Shown here: positions 34,406-44,093 of the stretch, piece after piece
Numbering within the stretch: position 1 is the stretch's first letter
Layout: each line of letters begins with the position of its first letter
DNA from: Candidatus Rhodoferax odensensis
Lineage (GTDB): Bacteria > Pseudomonadota > Gammaproteobacteria > Burkholderiales > Burkholderiaceae_C
Direction of reading: 5' to 3'
Assembly (NCBI GenBank): GCA_016718405.1
Contig: JADKDJ010000005.1
Coordinates: 286,004 to 350,003, forward strand
Length of the DNA stretch: 64,000 nt
Made by a program: the position numbers and the translations under genes
The notes under the pieces: generated by a model
What the model was told of the DNA's origin: nothing
Database searches by the model: none
Seen by the model: the letters and a program-made list of their open reading frames with translations, nothing else

Positions 34406-36253
34406 ATGAAACTCCACTCTGCCATTGCCGACGTCACCAGACGAATTCAAGCGCGCAGTGCCGTCACGCGCGCCGCCTATCTGCAGCGGTTGGAGGCAGC
34501 CGCCGCGCGCGGGCCCGGTGCCGAGCGGCTGGGTTGCGCCAACGTGGCGCACGCCTTTGCCGGTTTGCCGGCCAACGACAAGTTCAAGGTGGTGGCCGAG
34601 CGAGCCCTCAACATTGGCATCGTCAGCGCATACAACGATGTGCTGTCGGCGCATGCGCCACTGCAGCGCTACCCGGACCTGATCAAAGCCGAGGCGCGCC
34701 GGCTTGGCGCGACGGCCCAGGTCGCCGGCAGTGTGCCGGCGATGTGTGATGGCGTGACCCAGGGCACGGCAGGGATGGAACTCAGCCTGTTCTCGCGCGA
34801 CGTGATCGCCATGGCCACTGCCGTTTCGCTCAGCCACGACGTGTTTGACGCGGCGCTGATGCTGGGTGTGTGCGACAAGATTGTGCCGGGTCTACTGATC
34901 GGCGCCTTGCACTTCGGACACCTGCCCACCGTCTTTGTGCCGGCCGGTCCCATGACGTCGGGGCTGTCCAACAGCGACAAGGCCAAGGTGCGCGAGCAGG
35001 CGGCGCAGGGCTTAGTTGGGCGCGCTGAGTTGCTGGCGGCCGAGAGTGCGGCCTACCACGGTCCCGGCACCTGCACCTTTTATGGCACCGCCAATAGCAA
35101 CCAGATGTTGCTCGAAGCCATGGGCCTGCATGTGCCTGGCACGGCTTTTGTCAATCCTGGCGCGGCGATGCGCGACGAGTTGACGCGTGAGGCGGTGCGT
35201 ACCGCATTGGCCATCACCAACCCGGCGCGCATGACCGCCCCCCGGGCCGAGGGCGCTCAGTTTGCACCGATCGGTCGCGTCGTGGACGAGCGCTGCATCG
35301 TCAACGCGATGGTAGCCCTGCTGGCAACCGGCGGTTCCACCAACCACTTGATCCACTGGGTGGCGGTGGCACGTGCCGCGGGGATCGTGATCGATTGGGA
35401 CGACTTCTCCGATCTGTCACAGGTGGTTCCCTTGTTGGCGCGGGTCTACCCCAACGGTAGCGCCGATGTAAACCAGTTCCAGGCCGCCGGTGGGCCAGGT
35501 TTTGTGATTCGCGAGTTGCTCGACGCGGGCTTGATGCATGACGATGTGTTGACGGTGCGCAGCGGCGGCCTGCGGGAGTACACGCGCTTGCCGGTGCAAG
35601 AGGGCTTAGCCCTGCGCTGGGAAGACGGCGGGGCCAGCCGCGACGAGAGCGTGCTGCGTGCGGCCACGCAGCCATTTAGCGCCACGGGCGGCCTCAAACT
35701 GCTACAGGGCAAGCTCGGGCGCAGCGTGATCAAGGTGTCGGCCGTACCGGAAGACCGGCATGTGATCGAGGCGCCGTGTCGGGTGTTCGATTCGCAGGAA
35801 GCCTTGCATGTGGCGTTTCAGGCGGGTGAGCTCGACCGAGATGTGGTGTGTGTGGTGCGCTGGCAGGGACCGCAGGCCAATGGCATGCCCGAGTTGCACA
35901 AGCTCACGCCACCGTTGGCGGTGTTGCAGGGCAAAGGTTTCAAGGTGGCGCTGGTGACCGATGGCCGCATGAGCGGCGCCTCCGGCAAGGTGCCGGCGGC
36001 GATTCATGTCTCGCCCGAGGCGGCGGCGGGCGGACCGCTGGCCAGGGTGCGCGACGGCGATGTGATTCGCCTCGATGCCGATGCCGGCAGGCTCGACGTA
36101 CTAGTGGATGAGGCCGTGTGGGCGGCGCGCGACTTGCCCGCCATGGAGCAGGCGCAGACTGACGCCAACGCAGTGGGTATGGGGCGCGAGTTGTTTGCCG
36201 GCATGCGGCGCGGCGCATTGGCGCCGGAGCAAGGTGCCTGCACTTGGTTCTGA
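34406..36253 (+). CDS. edd: Phosphogluconate dehydratase (Entner-Doudoroff)
   Basis: A 615-aa IlvD/Edd-family enzyme that converts 6-phosphogluconate to KDPG with a 4Fe-4S cluster. Seen: [36 protein letters not shown] with a cluster cysteine, [33 protein letters not shown] and [23 protein letters not shown]. Length is that of Edd rather than IlvD. It is followed 83 bp downstream by eda, forming the complete lower Entner-Doudoroff pathway. It is probably controlled from the repeat region just upstream. Confidence 0.95.
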   Translation: MKLHSAIADVTRRIQARSAVTRAAYLQRLEAAAARGPGAERLGCANVAHAFAGLPANDKFKVVAERALNIGIVSAYNDVLSAHAPLQRYPDLIKAEARRLGATAQVAGSVPAMCDGVTQGTAGMELSLFSRDVIAMATAVSLSHDVFDAALMLGVCDKIVPGLLIGALHFGHLPTVFVPAGPMTSGLSNSDKAKVREQAAQGLVGRAELLAAESAAYHGPGTCTFYGTANSNQMLLEAMGLHVPGTAFVNPGAAMRDELTREAVRTALAITNPARMTAPRAEGAQFAPIGRVVDERCIVNAMVALLATGGSTNHLIHWVAVARAAGIVIDWDDFSDLSQVVPLLARVYPNGSADVNQFQAAGGPGFVIRELLDAGLMHDDVLTVRSGGLREYTRLPVQEGLALRWEDGGASRDESVLRAATQPFSATGGLKLLQGKLGRSVIKVSAVPEDRHVIEAPCRVFDSQEALHVAFQAGELDRDVVCVVRWQGPQANGMPELHKLTPPLAVLQGKGFKVALVTDGRMSGASGKVPAAIHVSPEAAAGGPLARVRDGDVIRLDADAGRLDVLVDEAVWAARDLPAMEQAQTDANAVGMGRELFAGMRRGALAPEQGACTWF

Positions 36254-36336
36254 TGTATTGCACCCAAAGCAGATCGTAGCCAAGCGCTGCGCCCTTCAGG
36301 AACCAAATTCATGAAATCTCGGATCGGAGCGTGACG

Positions 36337-36969
36337 ATGAGCAACTTGACAGCGCTGCAAGTGATGCAAGACGCGCCGGTGATTCCGGTGCTGGTGATCA
36401 GTGATGTCGCGCATGCGGTGCCGCTGGCACAGGCTCTGGTCAAGGGCGGCGTGCGTATGCTCGAAGTGACGCTTCGCACGCCGCAGGCGCTGGCGTGTAT
36501 CGAGGCGATTGCGCGCTCGGTGCCTCAGGCAGTGGTGGGGGCGGGCACGGTTCGCACATCGGACGATGCGCGGGCGGCGGCGCGCGCGGGTGCGCGCTTT
36601 GCCGTGAGCCCCGGTTACACCAGCGGGGTCGGCCAGGCTTGTCGCGATGCGGGGTTGGCACTATTGCCGGGTGTGGCCACCAGCAGCGAGATCATGGCGG
36701 CACAGGAAGATGGATTCAACGAGCTGAAGTTCTTCCCGGCGATGCAGGCTGGCGGGGCTGCCATGCTCAAGGCCTGGAGCGGCCCATTTGCGGATGTGCG
36801 GTTTTGTCCGACGGGTGGTGTGACAGTGAGCAACGCGCCGGAATTGCTGGCCCTTTCAAACGTGGTGTGCGTGGGAGGCTCCTGGCTGGCGCCGCTCGAC
36901 GCTTTGGCATCGGGCGACTGGGGACGGATCACGCAACTGGCGCGTGACACCACGACCCTGCGGGGCTGA
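36337..36969 (+). CDS. eda: KDPG aldolase
   Basis: A 210-aa class I aldolase that splits 2-keto-3-deoxy-6-phosphogluconate to pyruvate and glyceraldehyde 3-phosphate. Seen: IPVLVISD, GGVRMLEVTLRTP with the acid-base Glu (E43), VGAGTV, FAVSPGYT, PGVATSSEI, ELKFFPA with Schiff-base K131, and CPTGGV. ATG 36337 is chosen over GTG 36331. Pathway partner edd lies directly upstream. It is convergent with the DUF2807 gene 16 bp away. Confidence 0.95.
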   Translation: MSNLTALQVMQDAPVIPVLVISDVAHAVPLAQALVKGGVRMLEVTLRTPQALACIEAIARSVPQAVVGAGTVRTSDDARAAARAGARFAVSPGYTSGVGQACRDAGLALLPGVATSSEIMAAQEDGFNELKFFPAMQAGGAAMLKAWSGPFADVRFCPTGGVTVSNAPELLALSNVVCVGGSWLAPLDALASGDWGRITQLARDTTTLRG

Positions 36970-36985
36970 TCCGGGGGGCGTGTGT

Positions 36986-37762
36986 TCAGGTGCCCGCAGC
37001 CGGTGCTGAGCCCAGCTTCTTGATCCGCCCCGACCCCGCTACTGATTGCGTGACCGCCGCGTCACCGTAATAGCTCACGTCACCCGAGCCAGCGATGCTG
37101 ATGGTGAGCCCCTGGCTGGCCCATACCTGCGCGTTGCCCGAGCCGGCAATGCTGAGCTTGACGGTCTTGGCCGTCAGCGTCGAGGTCTTGATGTCGCCCG
37201 AGCCCGAGATGCTGGAGCGCACCGAGTCGGCGCGGCCCCCGGCAGAGAAATCGCCGTTGCCTGCAATTGACACGCTCAGGTTATCAACGTCGAGCTTCGT
37301 GACGCGAACCTCACCGGTCCCGGCGATTCGCGTCGACAAACTGTTTGACTTGATCTGACCGGACTGAATGTCGCCAGAACCGGAAATCGACAGGCTTTCG
37401 ATCTGGCGAGCGTTGACCGTGATTTTCAGCGACTTGGGACGGATCGACGTGAATCGTTGCGCCAGTCGGATCTTCAACTGATCGTTCTCGACCACCGTCT
37501 CAATCAACGGGGTAATGTTGTCGTCGGTCTCGATCAGAACGCCCTCACTGTCACCCTGCACGATGACGACCCGGGCGGGGACGTCCAGCGCAATGCCCTT
37601 GAACCCGGTCACCTGGCGCTGCGTCGTGGTGATCTGGCCGGAGCCAGCGATCCGGCTGGTTGGGGACCAGTCCCACGCATGCGCCGGCGCGCCCAGCAGG
37701 CCAAGCGCCGCCGTAAGGGTAACGGCCGCAAGAGCCTGCAGGGGTTTGAAGTGAATTGGCAT
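36986..37762 (-). CDS. Secreted DUF2807 (head GIN domain) protein
   Basis: A 258-aa protein: signal peptide (PLQALAAVTLTAALGLLGAPAHA) and a repeating beta-helix of DUF2807 type with many copies of S-I-S/A-G-S-G-D/N (for example ESLSISGSGDIQSG, VKLSIAGSGNAQVW, LTISIAGSGDVSYYG). Such domains are autotransporter-adhesin-like and sit in the periplasm or on the surface; exact function is unknown. It lies 44 bp downstream of a small membrane protein on the same strand, so the two are probably cotranscribed. Confidence 0.9.
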   Translation of the reverse strand: MPIHFKPLQALAAVTLTAALGLLGAPAHAWDWSPTSRIAGSGQITTTQRQVTGFKGIALDVPARVVIVQGDSEGVLIETDDNITPLIETVVENDQLKIRLAQRFTSIRPKSLKITVNARQIESLSISGSGDIQSGQIKSNSLSTRIAGTGEVRVTKLDVDNLSVSIAGNGDFSAGGRADSVRSSISGSGDIKTSTLTAKTVKLSIAGSGNAQVWASQGLTISIAGSGDVSYYGDAAVTQSVAGSGRIKKLGSAPAAGT

Positions 37763-37806
37763 GGTGGTGCTCCGTTGAATCAGTGCGAATGGCGCGGCGC
37801 CTCGTC

Positions 37807-38019
37807 TCAGGCGCGTCGGGCAGAGATGGTGACGCGCTGCAGGGTGACTTGCTTGGTAACACCTTCAGCCTTGACCAGCTGGGAGCCACCCGCTGCATCG
37901 TCCTGCTTGGACGCGAGTTGGTCAAAGCCCATCAGCATGGCGCCATTGAGACTGGCGGTGATAGCGACGGCTGCGGCGAAACCGACAAGGCTGAAACGAT
38001 TTGTTTTGAGGGTTGACAT
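37807..38019 (-). CDS. Small membrane-anchored protein upstream of the DUF2807 gene
   Basis: A 70-aa protein with a basic start (MSTLKTNRFS), one TM-like segment (LVGFAAAVAITASLNGAMLMGFD) and a polar tail ending VTLQRVTISARRA. It resembles the product of 28664-28894. It precedes the DUF2807 gene in the same direction and may help its export or regulation; no known family is assigned. Its leader region up to 38170 holds no gene that I can see. Confidence 0.65.
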   Translation of the reverse strand: MSTLKTNRFSLVGFAAAVAITASLNGAMLMGFDQLASKQDDAAGGSQLVKAEGVTKQVTLQRVTISARRA

Positions 38020-38170
38020 GTTGCTTCTCCAGTTGCCAGGTCGTGCTGACCTGATGAGCGAACTGTAGAAGCGACGCGCTCCTAAGACCAGCGCCGTGCG
38101 ACGAACTGCAGGATGTCGCGAGGAGCTGTCGAAAAGCTGTGGTGATCGGGTTCGGGCGAGCCAGCGTTCG

Positions 38171-38572
38171 CTAACTGACTGGCCGTTCGATCAGCTCGAT
38201 TTTGTAGCCGTCCGGATCGGTCACAAACGCAATCACCGTGCTGCCGCCTTTGACAGCGCCCGGCTCGCGGGTGATTTGGCCACCATACTGAGCCGCCTGG
38301 CTGCGAATGGCATCGCAGGCCGCGTGCACATCCGGCACACCCAGGGCCAAGTGACCAAAGGCCGTGCCGAGTTCGTACGTGTCGACGCCGTGGTTGTAGG
38401 TCAGTTCAATCTCGGCGTGGTCGGGGTTGTTGCCGTACCCCACGAAGGCCAGTGAATACTTTTGCTCCGGCCGTTCGGTGGTGCGCAGCAACTTCATGCC
38501 CATCACCTGGGTGTAGAAGTCAATCGAGCGTTGAAGGTTGCCAACGCGCAGCATGGTGTGCAGCAGTCTCAT
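38171..38572 (-). CDS. gloA: Lactoylglutathione lyase (glyoxalase I)
   Basis: A 133-aa enzyme that converts the methylglyoxal-glutathione hemithioacetal to S-lactoylglutathione. The four metal ligands are visible as H5 (MRLLHTM), E56 (EIELTYN), H74 (FGHLALG) and E126 (YKIELIE), with NRTERPEQ-like [17 protein letters not shown] for substrate. The size is that of the Ni-type bacterial enzyme. Its start overlaps the thioesterase stop as ATGA, so both are one operon. Confidence 0.95.
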   Translation of the reverse strand: MRLLHTMLRVGNLQRSIDFYTQVMGMKLLRTTERPEQKYSLAFVGYGNNPDHAEIELTYNHGVDTYELGTAFGHLALGVPDVHAACDAIRSQAAQYGGQITREPGAVKGGSTVIAFVTDPDGYKIELIERPVS

Positions 38573-39120
38573 GTCTTGGATTGTGCGGGAACTTCGAAAA
38601 CCAGGCAGGTGGTGGTGGCGTGGGCGTACAGCGTGCCGTCAGGGCCGATCAATCGGGCCTCGGCGGTAGCCAGTTGGCGGCCGCAATGGATGACCTTGCC
38701 TTCAGCCCGAACCCGTGCCACCTTGGTGGTGAGGCCTTTGACGAGGTTCACGCCAAGCTCGGCGGTGGTGTAGCCTCGCCCGGGCGGCATCATGGTGTGC
38801 ACCGCGCAGCCCAAGGCCGAGTCGAGCAGGGTTGCGAACCAGCCGCCATGCACGGTGCCCAAGGGGTTGTAGTGCGCCAGGCCCGGCGTGCCTTGAAAGA
38901 CCGCGTGCCCGGGGCCAACGTCGATCAACAGGAAGTCCAGCGTTTGGGCTATAGGTGGGTAGGGGAATTCGCCGCGCAGCATCGCCTGCATGATCTCCAG
39001 CCCGGTCTTGCCAGAGACCTGATCTGGGCGACCAACACCAGGTCCTGGCCCGCCGTCCATCACCGCACGCATGGCGCGCTCCTGTTCAATCCAGGTTTGC
39101 AGGTTGTTGGGTTTGGTCAT
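38569..39120 (-). CDS. PaaI-type hotdog thioesterase
   Basis: A 183-aa protein with the hotdog core [31 protein letters not shown], the HGG(W/V) motif of acyl-CoA thioesterases of the PaaI/YigI group, and [13 protein letters not shown]. An N-terminal extension of about 60 residues ([17 protein letters not shown]) is longer than in the smallest members. ATG 39120 is chosen; the longer frame upstream lacks similarity. It is coupled to gloA by a 4-bp overlap. The acyl-CoA substrate is unknown. Confidence 0.88.
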   Translation of the reverse strand: MTKPNNLQTWIEQERAMRAVMDGGPGPGVGRPDQVSGKTGLEIMQAMLRGEFPYPPIAQTLDFLLIDVGPGHAVFQGTPGLAHYNPLGTVHGGWFATLLDSALGCAVHTMMPPGRGYTTAELGVNLVKGLTTKVARVRAEGKVIHCGRQLATAEARLIGPDGTLYAHATTTCLVFEVPAQSKT

Positions 39121-39293
39121 GGCTATTCGTGTGGCGCGAGTTGTGCAGGCCACGATTGTCTCAGCCGGAGGCACAGGCGTTTCGGCAACGCGCTTGCCTG
39201 ACCCGGGCCACCAGGTGGTCAGCGGTTTGCTTGGCAGTCGAAAGGTGGAGCTCGGCAGGGGCACAATGGCGGTTTGATTTTCCCACAGCCGAC

Positions 39294-39677
39294 ATGACCG
39301 AATTCTCCAAAGTAGTCCTGTTTACCGACCATGATGGGCGGGCGCGTTTTCGCGACGACGCGGTGCCGCTGGGCGAAGGTTCACCGCAGTCCATGCTCTC
39401 GGAAGTGTTCACCTGTGGCGGCTACCAGTTGCGCCACAGCCCGGTGGGGTTTCGCAGCCAGTTCCACTGCACCACCACGCCGCAATGGGTGTTCATTCTG
39501 GGTGGGCAGATGGAGATCGGCTTGCAGGACGGCAGCTCGCGTGTGTTTACGCCGGGTCAGCACTTTTACTCAGCCGACGTGTTGCCACCCGGTGCGCAGT
39601 TTGATCCGACAGTGCATGGGCACTGGAGTCGGCAATTGGGCGACGATCCGCTGATCACCCTGTTTGTGCGCGGCTAG
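39294..39677 (+). CDS. Small cupin-domain protein
   Basis: A 127-aa single-cupin protein: GYQLRHSPVGFRSQFHCTTTPQWVFILGGQMEIGLQDGS holds cupin motif 1 and VFTPGQHFYSADVLPPG motif 2, though the metal-binding His set is incomplete (one His of motif 1 is replaced by Gln-Trp context). It is divergent from the thioesterase gene across 173 bp. The reaction or ligand is not known. Confidence 0.75.
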   Translation: MTEFSKVVLFTDHDGRARFRDDAVPLGEGSPQSMLSEVFTCGGYQLRHSPVGFRSQFHCTTTPQWVFILGGQMEIGLQDGSSRVFTPGQHFYSADVLPPGAQFDPTVHGHWSRQLGDDPLITLFVRG

Positions 39678-39757
39678 CAGCGTCTTACCAGGGGGTCGGC
39701 CGGGGCGCTTTTCGGCGGCGTGCGGTACGATCGTTCTCATCCTGAGAGTGCGTACCT

Positions 39758-41422
39758 GTGGCCGATAACGACTTTTCAACGCTATTCGATTTGCTGCCTA
39801 TTGGCGCCTATCGCTCCAGTCCGGATGGCCGTCAGCTGCGGGCAAACCCAGCGCTGGTGCGGCTTGATGGATACGACTCCGAGGCCGAAATGCTGGCGGC
39901 CACGCAAGACCTCGCCCGCGAATGGTATGTGGATCCGAACCGCCGTGCGCAGTTCAAGGCCTTGCTGGCCGAGCATGGTTTGGTTCGGGACTTCGTGTCG
40001 GAGGTCTACCGGCACAAGACCCGCGAAAAGATCTGGGTGCGCGTTCATGCTCACGTGGTGCGTGACGCAAGCGGTGCGGTGAGCTATTACGAAGGTACGG
40101 TCGAGGACATCACGCAGCAGCGCCGAGCGCAATTGGAGACTGAGGCCAACGAGCGGCGCTTTCGCGCGCTGACCGAGAGAGCACCTGTATTGACCGTCAT
40201 ATGTGGCGAGCACGGTGAGTTGAGTTACGTCAGTTCAGCTTCGATTTCCATGCTGGGCGTACCTGGTGACACCATGATCGGACGCAGTCTGTTCGAGTGG
40301 GTACACGCCGATGATCTGGCGCAGGCGCGGGCCGAGCACGAGCGAGTGCTGGCGTTTGACCGCGGCCCGGTAGAGTCGATTCATCGCTATGCCCATGCCG
40401 ATGGCAGTTGGCGTTATCTGGCGGCCGTGGCCAGCAACGGCCTGGCGGATGATGCGGTCGGCGGCGTGGTGATGCACTTTAGAGACGTGACGCAGGAGCA
40501 CGTCGCCAAACAGGAGCTGATAGCCAGCGAAGCGCGTTTTCGCAGATTGACCGAATTGTCGTCTGACTGGTACTGGGAAGTCGACAGTCAGTTCCGAATC
40601 GTGCGCATGGAGACTGGCAACCGCAGTTTCAATTCTGTCTTGACGAGCTCACCGATCGGCAAGACCCGCCAGGAGGTCGCCGGGGTGCCCGCGGACGATC
40701 CGGTCTGGGCAGCGCATCAAGCGGTGTTGGAGTCACACCAGCCATTTCATGACTTCGAGACTCAGCGTGTTGCGCCCGATGGCAGTGTTTATTGGCACAC
40801 CGTCAGCGGCACACCGATGTTTGACGGTCAGGGTAACTTTCTTGGCTACTGCGGCGTGGGGCGTGATGTCACCGACCGTATGCGTGCGCAAGAGGCGATT
40901 CGCCAGCTCGCGTTTCACGATGTCCTGACTGGCCTGCCAAACCGGCGCTTGTTGATGGACAGGATCCAGCAAGCACTGGTCGCCAGTACCCGCAGTCAGC
41001 AGACCGGCGCCCTGTTGTTTCTCGACTTGGACAACTTCAAGACCCTCAACGACGCCTTTGGCCATGATGTGGGTGATGCGCTTTTGCAGCAGGTTGCCGG
41101 GCGCTTGGCAGTTTGCGTGCGTGCCTCGGACACGGTGGCTCGATTGGGTGGAGACGAGTTCGTGGTGCTGTTGCAAAACGAGGGCGACAGCGCGCAGGCC
41201 GCCACCGCTCAGGCTGGCCGCATTGCCCTCAAGATACTGCAGTCTCTGCGTGAGCCCTATGACATTGGGCCATGCCGACACCAGTGCAGTATCAGCATTG
41301 GCGCCGTGGTGCTGGACGATCCTTCGCGAAGCCCGCACGATTACCTGCGCATGGCCGACCTGGCGATGTACCAGGCCAAGGCGTCGGGGCGCAATACACT
41401 GTGTTTCTACGCCCAAGACTGA
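39758..41422 (+). CDS. PAS-PAS-PAS-GGDEF diguanylate cyclase
   Basis: A 554-aa soluble protein with three PAS/PAC units: about 5-125 (ending VSYYEGTVEDITQQR), 130-250 (VVMHFRDVTQEH), 260-380 (FLGYCGVGRDVTDRM). The GGDEF domain follows, with FHDVLTGLPNRRLL and an intact GGDEF near residue 463. An RxxD inhibition site (RASD) lies five residues upstream. There is no EAL domain and no TM. The start is GTG 39758 (VADNDFSTLFDLLPIGAY). It should make c-di-GMP under PAS control and may antagonise the phosphodiesterase half of the 21145 protein. Confidence 0.92.
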   Translation: MADNDFSTLFDLLPIGAYRSSPDGRQLRANPALVRLDGYDSEAEMLAATQDLAREWYVDPNRRAQFKALLAEHGLVRDFVSEVYRHKTREKIWVRVHAHVVRDASGAVSYYEGTVEDITQQRRAQLETEANERRFRALTERAPVLTVICGEHGELSYVSSASISMLGVPGDTMIGRSLFEWVHADDLAQARAEHERVLAFDRGPVESIHRYAHADGSWRYLAAVASNGLADDAVGGVVMHFRDVTQEHVAKQELIASEARFRRLTELSSDWYWEVDSQFRIVRMETGNRSFNSVLTSSPIGKTRQEVAGVPADDPVWAAHQAVLESHQPFHDFETQRVAPDGSVYWHTVSGTPMFDGQGNFLGYCGVGRDVTDRMRAQEAIRQLAFHDVLTGLPNRRLLMDRIQQALVASTRSQQTGALLFLDLDNFKTLNDAFGHDVGDALLQQVAGRLAVCVRASDTVARLGGDEFVVLLQNEGDSAQAATAQAGRIALKILQSLREPYDIGPCRHQCSISIGAVVLDDPSRSPHDYLRMADLAMYQAKASGRNTLCFYAQD

Positions 41423-41445
41423 CTTGACCGGCGTGGCAGTCGGCC

Positions 41446-42129
41446 TCAGTGGCCGAACTGCATGTCGCCAGAGGACAACACCCGTACACCATTGCCGGCG
41501 CTGCTGACGGCGTGAACCAGGGCGTCGGCGACTCTTGCCGCGGCGATGGTGCGGTAGTTGGCTGGTATCAGCGGCTTGAGCAGCGACATGGCCACTAGAC
41601 CCCAGCGCTCGATAGGGCGAGTGTCCTGCGCCAGCGTGCGGCGATCACCGTCAAGCAGGGAGGGGCGTGCCAGCACCAGCGTCTGGTAGCCCAGTTGTGC
41701 AAGGGCGGCTTCCATTTCGCCCTTGACGCGGTTGTAGAAGACTCGTGAGCGTGCGTCAGCACCCATCGCACTGACGACGCCAAGCTGGGTGGCACCAAGG
41801 CTTCTCGCGGCGCGGGCTACTGCTACCACAGCGTCGAAGTCGACTGCGCGAAACGCCGCCTGACTGCCTGCGGCCCGGATGGTTGTCCCCAGCGCAATGA
41901 ATACATCGTCTACATGGCCGACACCGGGGAGGGTGGTGAGGCCGCGTAGTTCAACGATGTGACTTGTCAGCTTGGCGTGTTGAACCGCCGCTGGCCGGCG
42001 GCCGACACTGTGAACCGCCGAATAGCGCCTATCGGCCAAAAGAGCCGCGAGAACCTCCCGGCCCACGAGACCGGTTGCCCCCGCCACCAGCGCCACCCGA
42101 ACCATTTGAGCGTCCGCCTGAGCCGCCAT
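41446..42129 (-). CDS. NAD(P)-binding Rossmann-fold protein (NmrA/atypical SDR type)
   Basis: A 227-aa protein with VALVAGATGLVGREVLAAL as the dinucleotide loop, then VFIALGTTIRAAGSQAAFRAVDFDAV, LGATQLGVVSAMGADARSRVFYNRVKGEMEAAL and LVLARPSLL, as in HTATIP2/YwnB-like proteins. I chose ATG 42129 because GGAGG (42135-42139) sits 5 bp upstream; ATG 42105 is an alternative. The first 100 nt overlap a Gly-rich frame that seems to be the true tail of rhlE. It is convergent with the diguanylate cyclase gene. Confidence 0.85.
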   Translation of the reverse strand: MAAQADAQMVRVALVAGATGLVGREVLAALLADRRYSAVHSVGRRPAAVQHAKLTSHIVELRGLTTLPGVGHVDDVFIALGTTIRAAGSQAAFRAVDFDAVVAVARAARSLGATQLGVVSAMGADARSRVFYNRVKGEMEAALAQLGYQTLVLARPSLLDGDRRTLAQDTRPIERWGLVAMSLLKPLIPANYRTIAAARVADALVHAVSSAGNGVRVLSSGDMQFGH

Positions 42130-42221
42130 AGGATCCTCCATTGCGGTTGCCACCACCAAAACCGCCGCCGCCACGACGACCACCACGTTCAGCCATCATG
42201 TCGACGCTGGTGCGCATGGGA

Positions 42222-43721
42222 TCAGGCTGGCCCTGGCCTGAGCGTGCGGGCGAATTGCCGGCGCCGCTGTATCCGCCGCCACCGCCGCCTCGTCCCTGGC
42301 CAGTGCGGGCAGGTTGATTGCGTGCCGCTGTTTCGCCCACCGGATTGGGGATGCGCTGACTTGGTGAAGCGCTGCCCGGTGTGACTGGAGCGACCGGCGC
42401 CTGCGCTGCGTGTGCCACCATTGCCACCGCGCTCACCCTTGTTGTCTCGAACCCGCTGCATCATCTCGGTGCGAGCGGCCTTGGCCGCTGCCTGCATCAC
42501 GTCACGACTGGGTGGTTTGCCAGCCCCGCCCCAGATGGTCTGGCGTCCCATGGCAATCGGTTCGGCCTTTTCGCCGGGCTCAGGCATGAAGCCGTCGACG
42601 ATTTGCACAGCAATGTTCTGCTTGGTAAAGCGTTCAATGTCTTGCATGAAGCCTTCTTCATCCAGGCACACCAGGTTGATTGCCGTGCCGTCAGCCCCGG
42701 CGCGGCCGGTGCGGCCAATGCGATGCACGTAGTCCTCGCAGACGTTGGGGATTTCGTAGTTCACGACGTGCGGCAAGTCGTCGATGTCGATGCCGCGCGC
42801 GGCAATGTCGGTGGCCACCAGGGCGCGTACGTCGCCGCTCTTGAACCCCGCCAGCGCCTGCGTGCGCGCCGCCTGGCTCTTGTTACCATGCAGGGCCATC
42901 GCCGTGATGCCGTTCTTGATCAGGTACTCGGCCACGTTGTTAGCGCCAAACTTGGTGCGCGTGAAGACCAGCACCTGGCTCCAGTTCTGCTCCTGAATGA
43001 TGTGCGCCAACAGCGCCTTCTTCTTGCCGCGCCCGACCGGATGAATGATTTGCGTGATACGTTGGACCGTCGTGTTGCGTGGTGTCACCTGCACGCTCTG
43101 TGGATTGCGAAGCAGCGTGGCTGCAAGCTCGCGAATCTCGTCGCTGAAGGTCGCCGAGAAGAGCAGGCTTTGCTTGTCCCTGGGAACGGCGGCCAGTACC
43201 TTCTTGACGTCGTGGATGAAACCCATATCGAGCATGCGATCGGCTTCGTCAAGCACCAGAATCTCCACTTGTCCCAAGTCGAGCACGCCTTGCTGCATCA
43301 GGTCCAGCAGGCGCCCCGGCGTCGCCACCAGGACATCGACGCCCTTTTTGACACGGTTGATCTGCGGGTTCATGCCGACGCCGCCAAACACCACAGCCGA
43401 TGACAGCTTGACGTGTTTGCCATAGGTCTTGACGGACTCTTCCACTTGTGCAGCCAGTTCGCGCGTCGGGGTGAGGATCAAGGCGCGGATGCCGGTGCCG
43501 CCGAACTTGTTCTGGGCAGTCTGTCCGGCGTCGAGCTTGTGCAGCAGGGGCAGCACAAAAGCAGCGGTTTTACCAGTGCCGGTTTGGGCTCCGCCCAGCA
43601 AGTCCTGTCCGTCCAGGATCAGCGGTATGGCCTGGGTCTGAATGGCCGTCGGAGTTTCATAGCCGTGCTCACGCACGGCCGCAACGATGGCCGGGGCCAG
43701 GTTCAATTCATCAAAGTTCAT
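42222..43721 (-). CDS. rhlE: DEAD-box ATP-dependent RNA helicase, C-terminal tail probably frameshifted
   Basis: A 499-aa DEAD-box helicase: Q-motif [72 protein letters not shown] and [10 protein letters not shown], so the core is complete and likely acts in ribosome assembly or RNA decay in the cytoplasm. From about 42400 the frame given here turns into an odd basic tail ending at 42222. The other frame reads a classic Gly/Arg/Ser-rich tail ([28 protein letters not shown]) to a stop at 42029. A one-base indel is therefore likely. Confidence 0.9.
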   Translation of the reverse strand: MNFDELNLAPAIVAAVREHGYETPTAIQTQAIPLILDGQDLLGGAQTGTGKTAAFVLPLLHKLDAGQTAQNKFGGTGIRALILTPTRELAAQVEESVKTYGKHVKLSSAVVFGGVGMNPQINRVKKGVDVLVATPGRLLDLMQQGVLDLGQVEILVLDEADRMLDMGFIHDVKKVLAAVPRDKQSLLFSATFSDEIRELAATLLRNPQSVQVTPRNTTVQRITQIIHPVGRGKKKALLAHIIQEQNWSQVLVFTRTKFGANNVAEYLIKNGITAMALHGNKSQAARTQALAGFKSGDVRALVATDIAARGIDIDDLPHVVNYEIPNVCEDYVHRIGRTGRAGADGTAINLVCLDEEGFMQDIERFTKQNIAVQIVDGFMPEPGEKAEPIAMGRQTIWGGAGKPPSRDVMQAAAKAARTEMMQRVRDNKGERGGNGGTRSAGAGRSSHTGQRFTKSAHPQSGGRNSGTQSTCPHWPGTRRRWRRIQRRRQFARTLRPGPA

Positions 43722-43894
43722 AGTGTGGCGCCCATCCAGGGCGCTGGGACATCGGCCTGTCTTGAGGCGCAAGCGACAAGTCAGTCAAAGGCAGATGAGG
43801 TACAAAAACGAAACCGTTGCGCGAGGCTCGGTCTCCAGCATGTTGCTGAAATCGCGGGCAACTGAAGCTCCCGCGAGGACGCACTATTTTTGGG

Positions 43895-43917
43895 CAGGAC
43901 GTCGTGACGACGTCCTG
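43895..43917. promoter_or_regulatory. Perfect 10-bp palindrome in the rhlE-DUF1631 intergenic region
   Basis: CAGGACGTCG (43895-43904) and CGACGTCCTG (43908-43917) flank TGA. It sits about 174 bp before the rhlE start and 177 bp before the DUF1631 start, in the middle of a 372-bp divergent gap (43722-44093) with no gene. No T run follows on either strand, so an operator or a leader hairpin is more likely than a terminator. The rest of the gap shows no feature that I can name. Confidence 0.5.
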
Positions 43918-44093
43918 ATGGCGTTGTGTCGATGGCACACGCGCCCAGATCACAAGTAGCAACAAGATGTTAAAAAGGGCTTTGCATACGCTGGCACTGC
44001 TGAGAGAATGACAACGCGAGAACGGTGGAGCGGTGCCCCTGAAGGATCAGTCGCGGTCCTGCGGGAGGCGTTGGCAAATCTTTAAGGGACCGG

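Noticed and set aside
42222..42400. The basic Arg/Trp-rich end of RhlE as annotated, as a genuine new tail
   Set aside because: The alternative frame gives a classic Gly-rich helicase tail over the same bases, so a frameshift is more likely than a new domain.
43895..43917. Terminator between rhlE and the DUF1631 gene
   Set aside because: Both genes read away from the palindrome and there is no T run on either strand.
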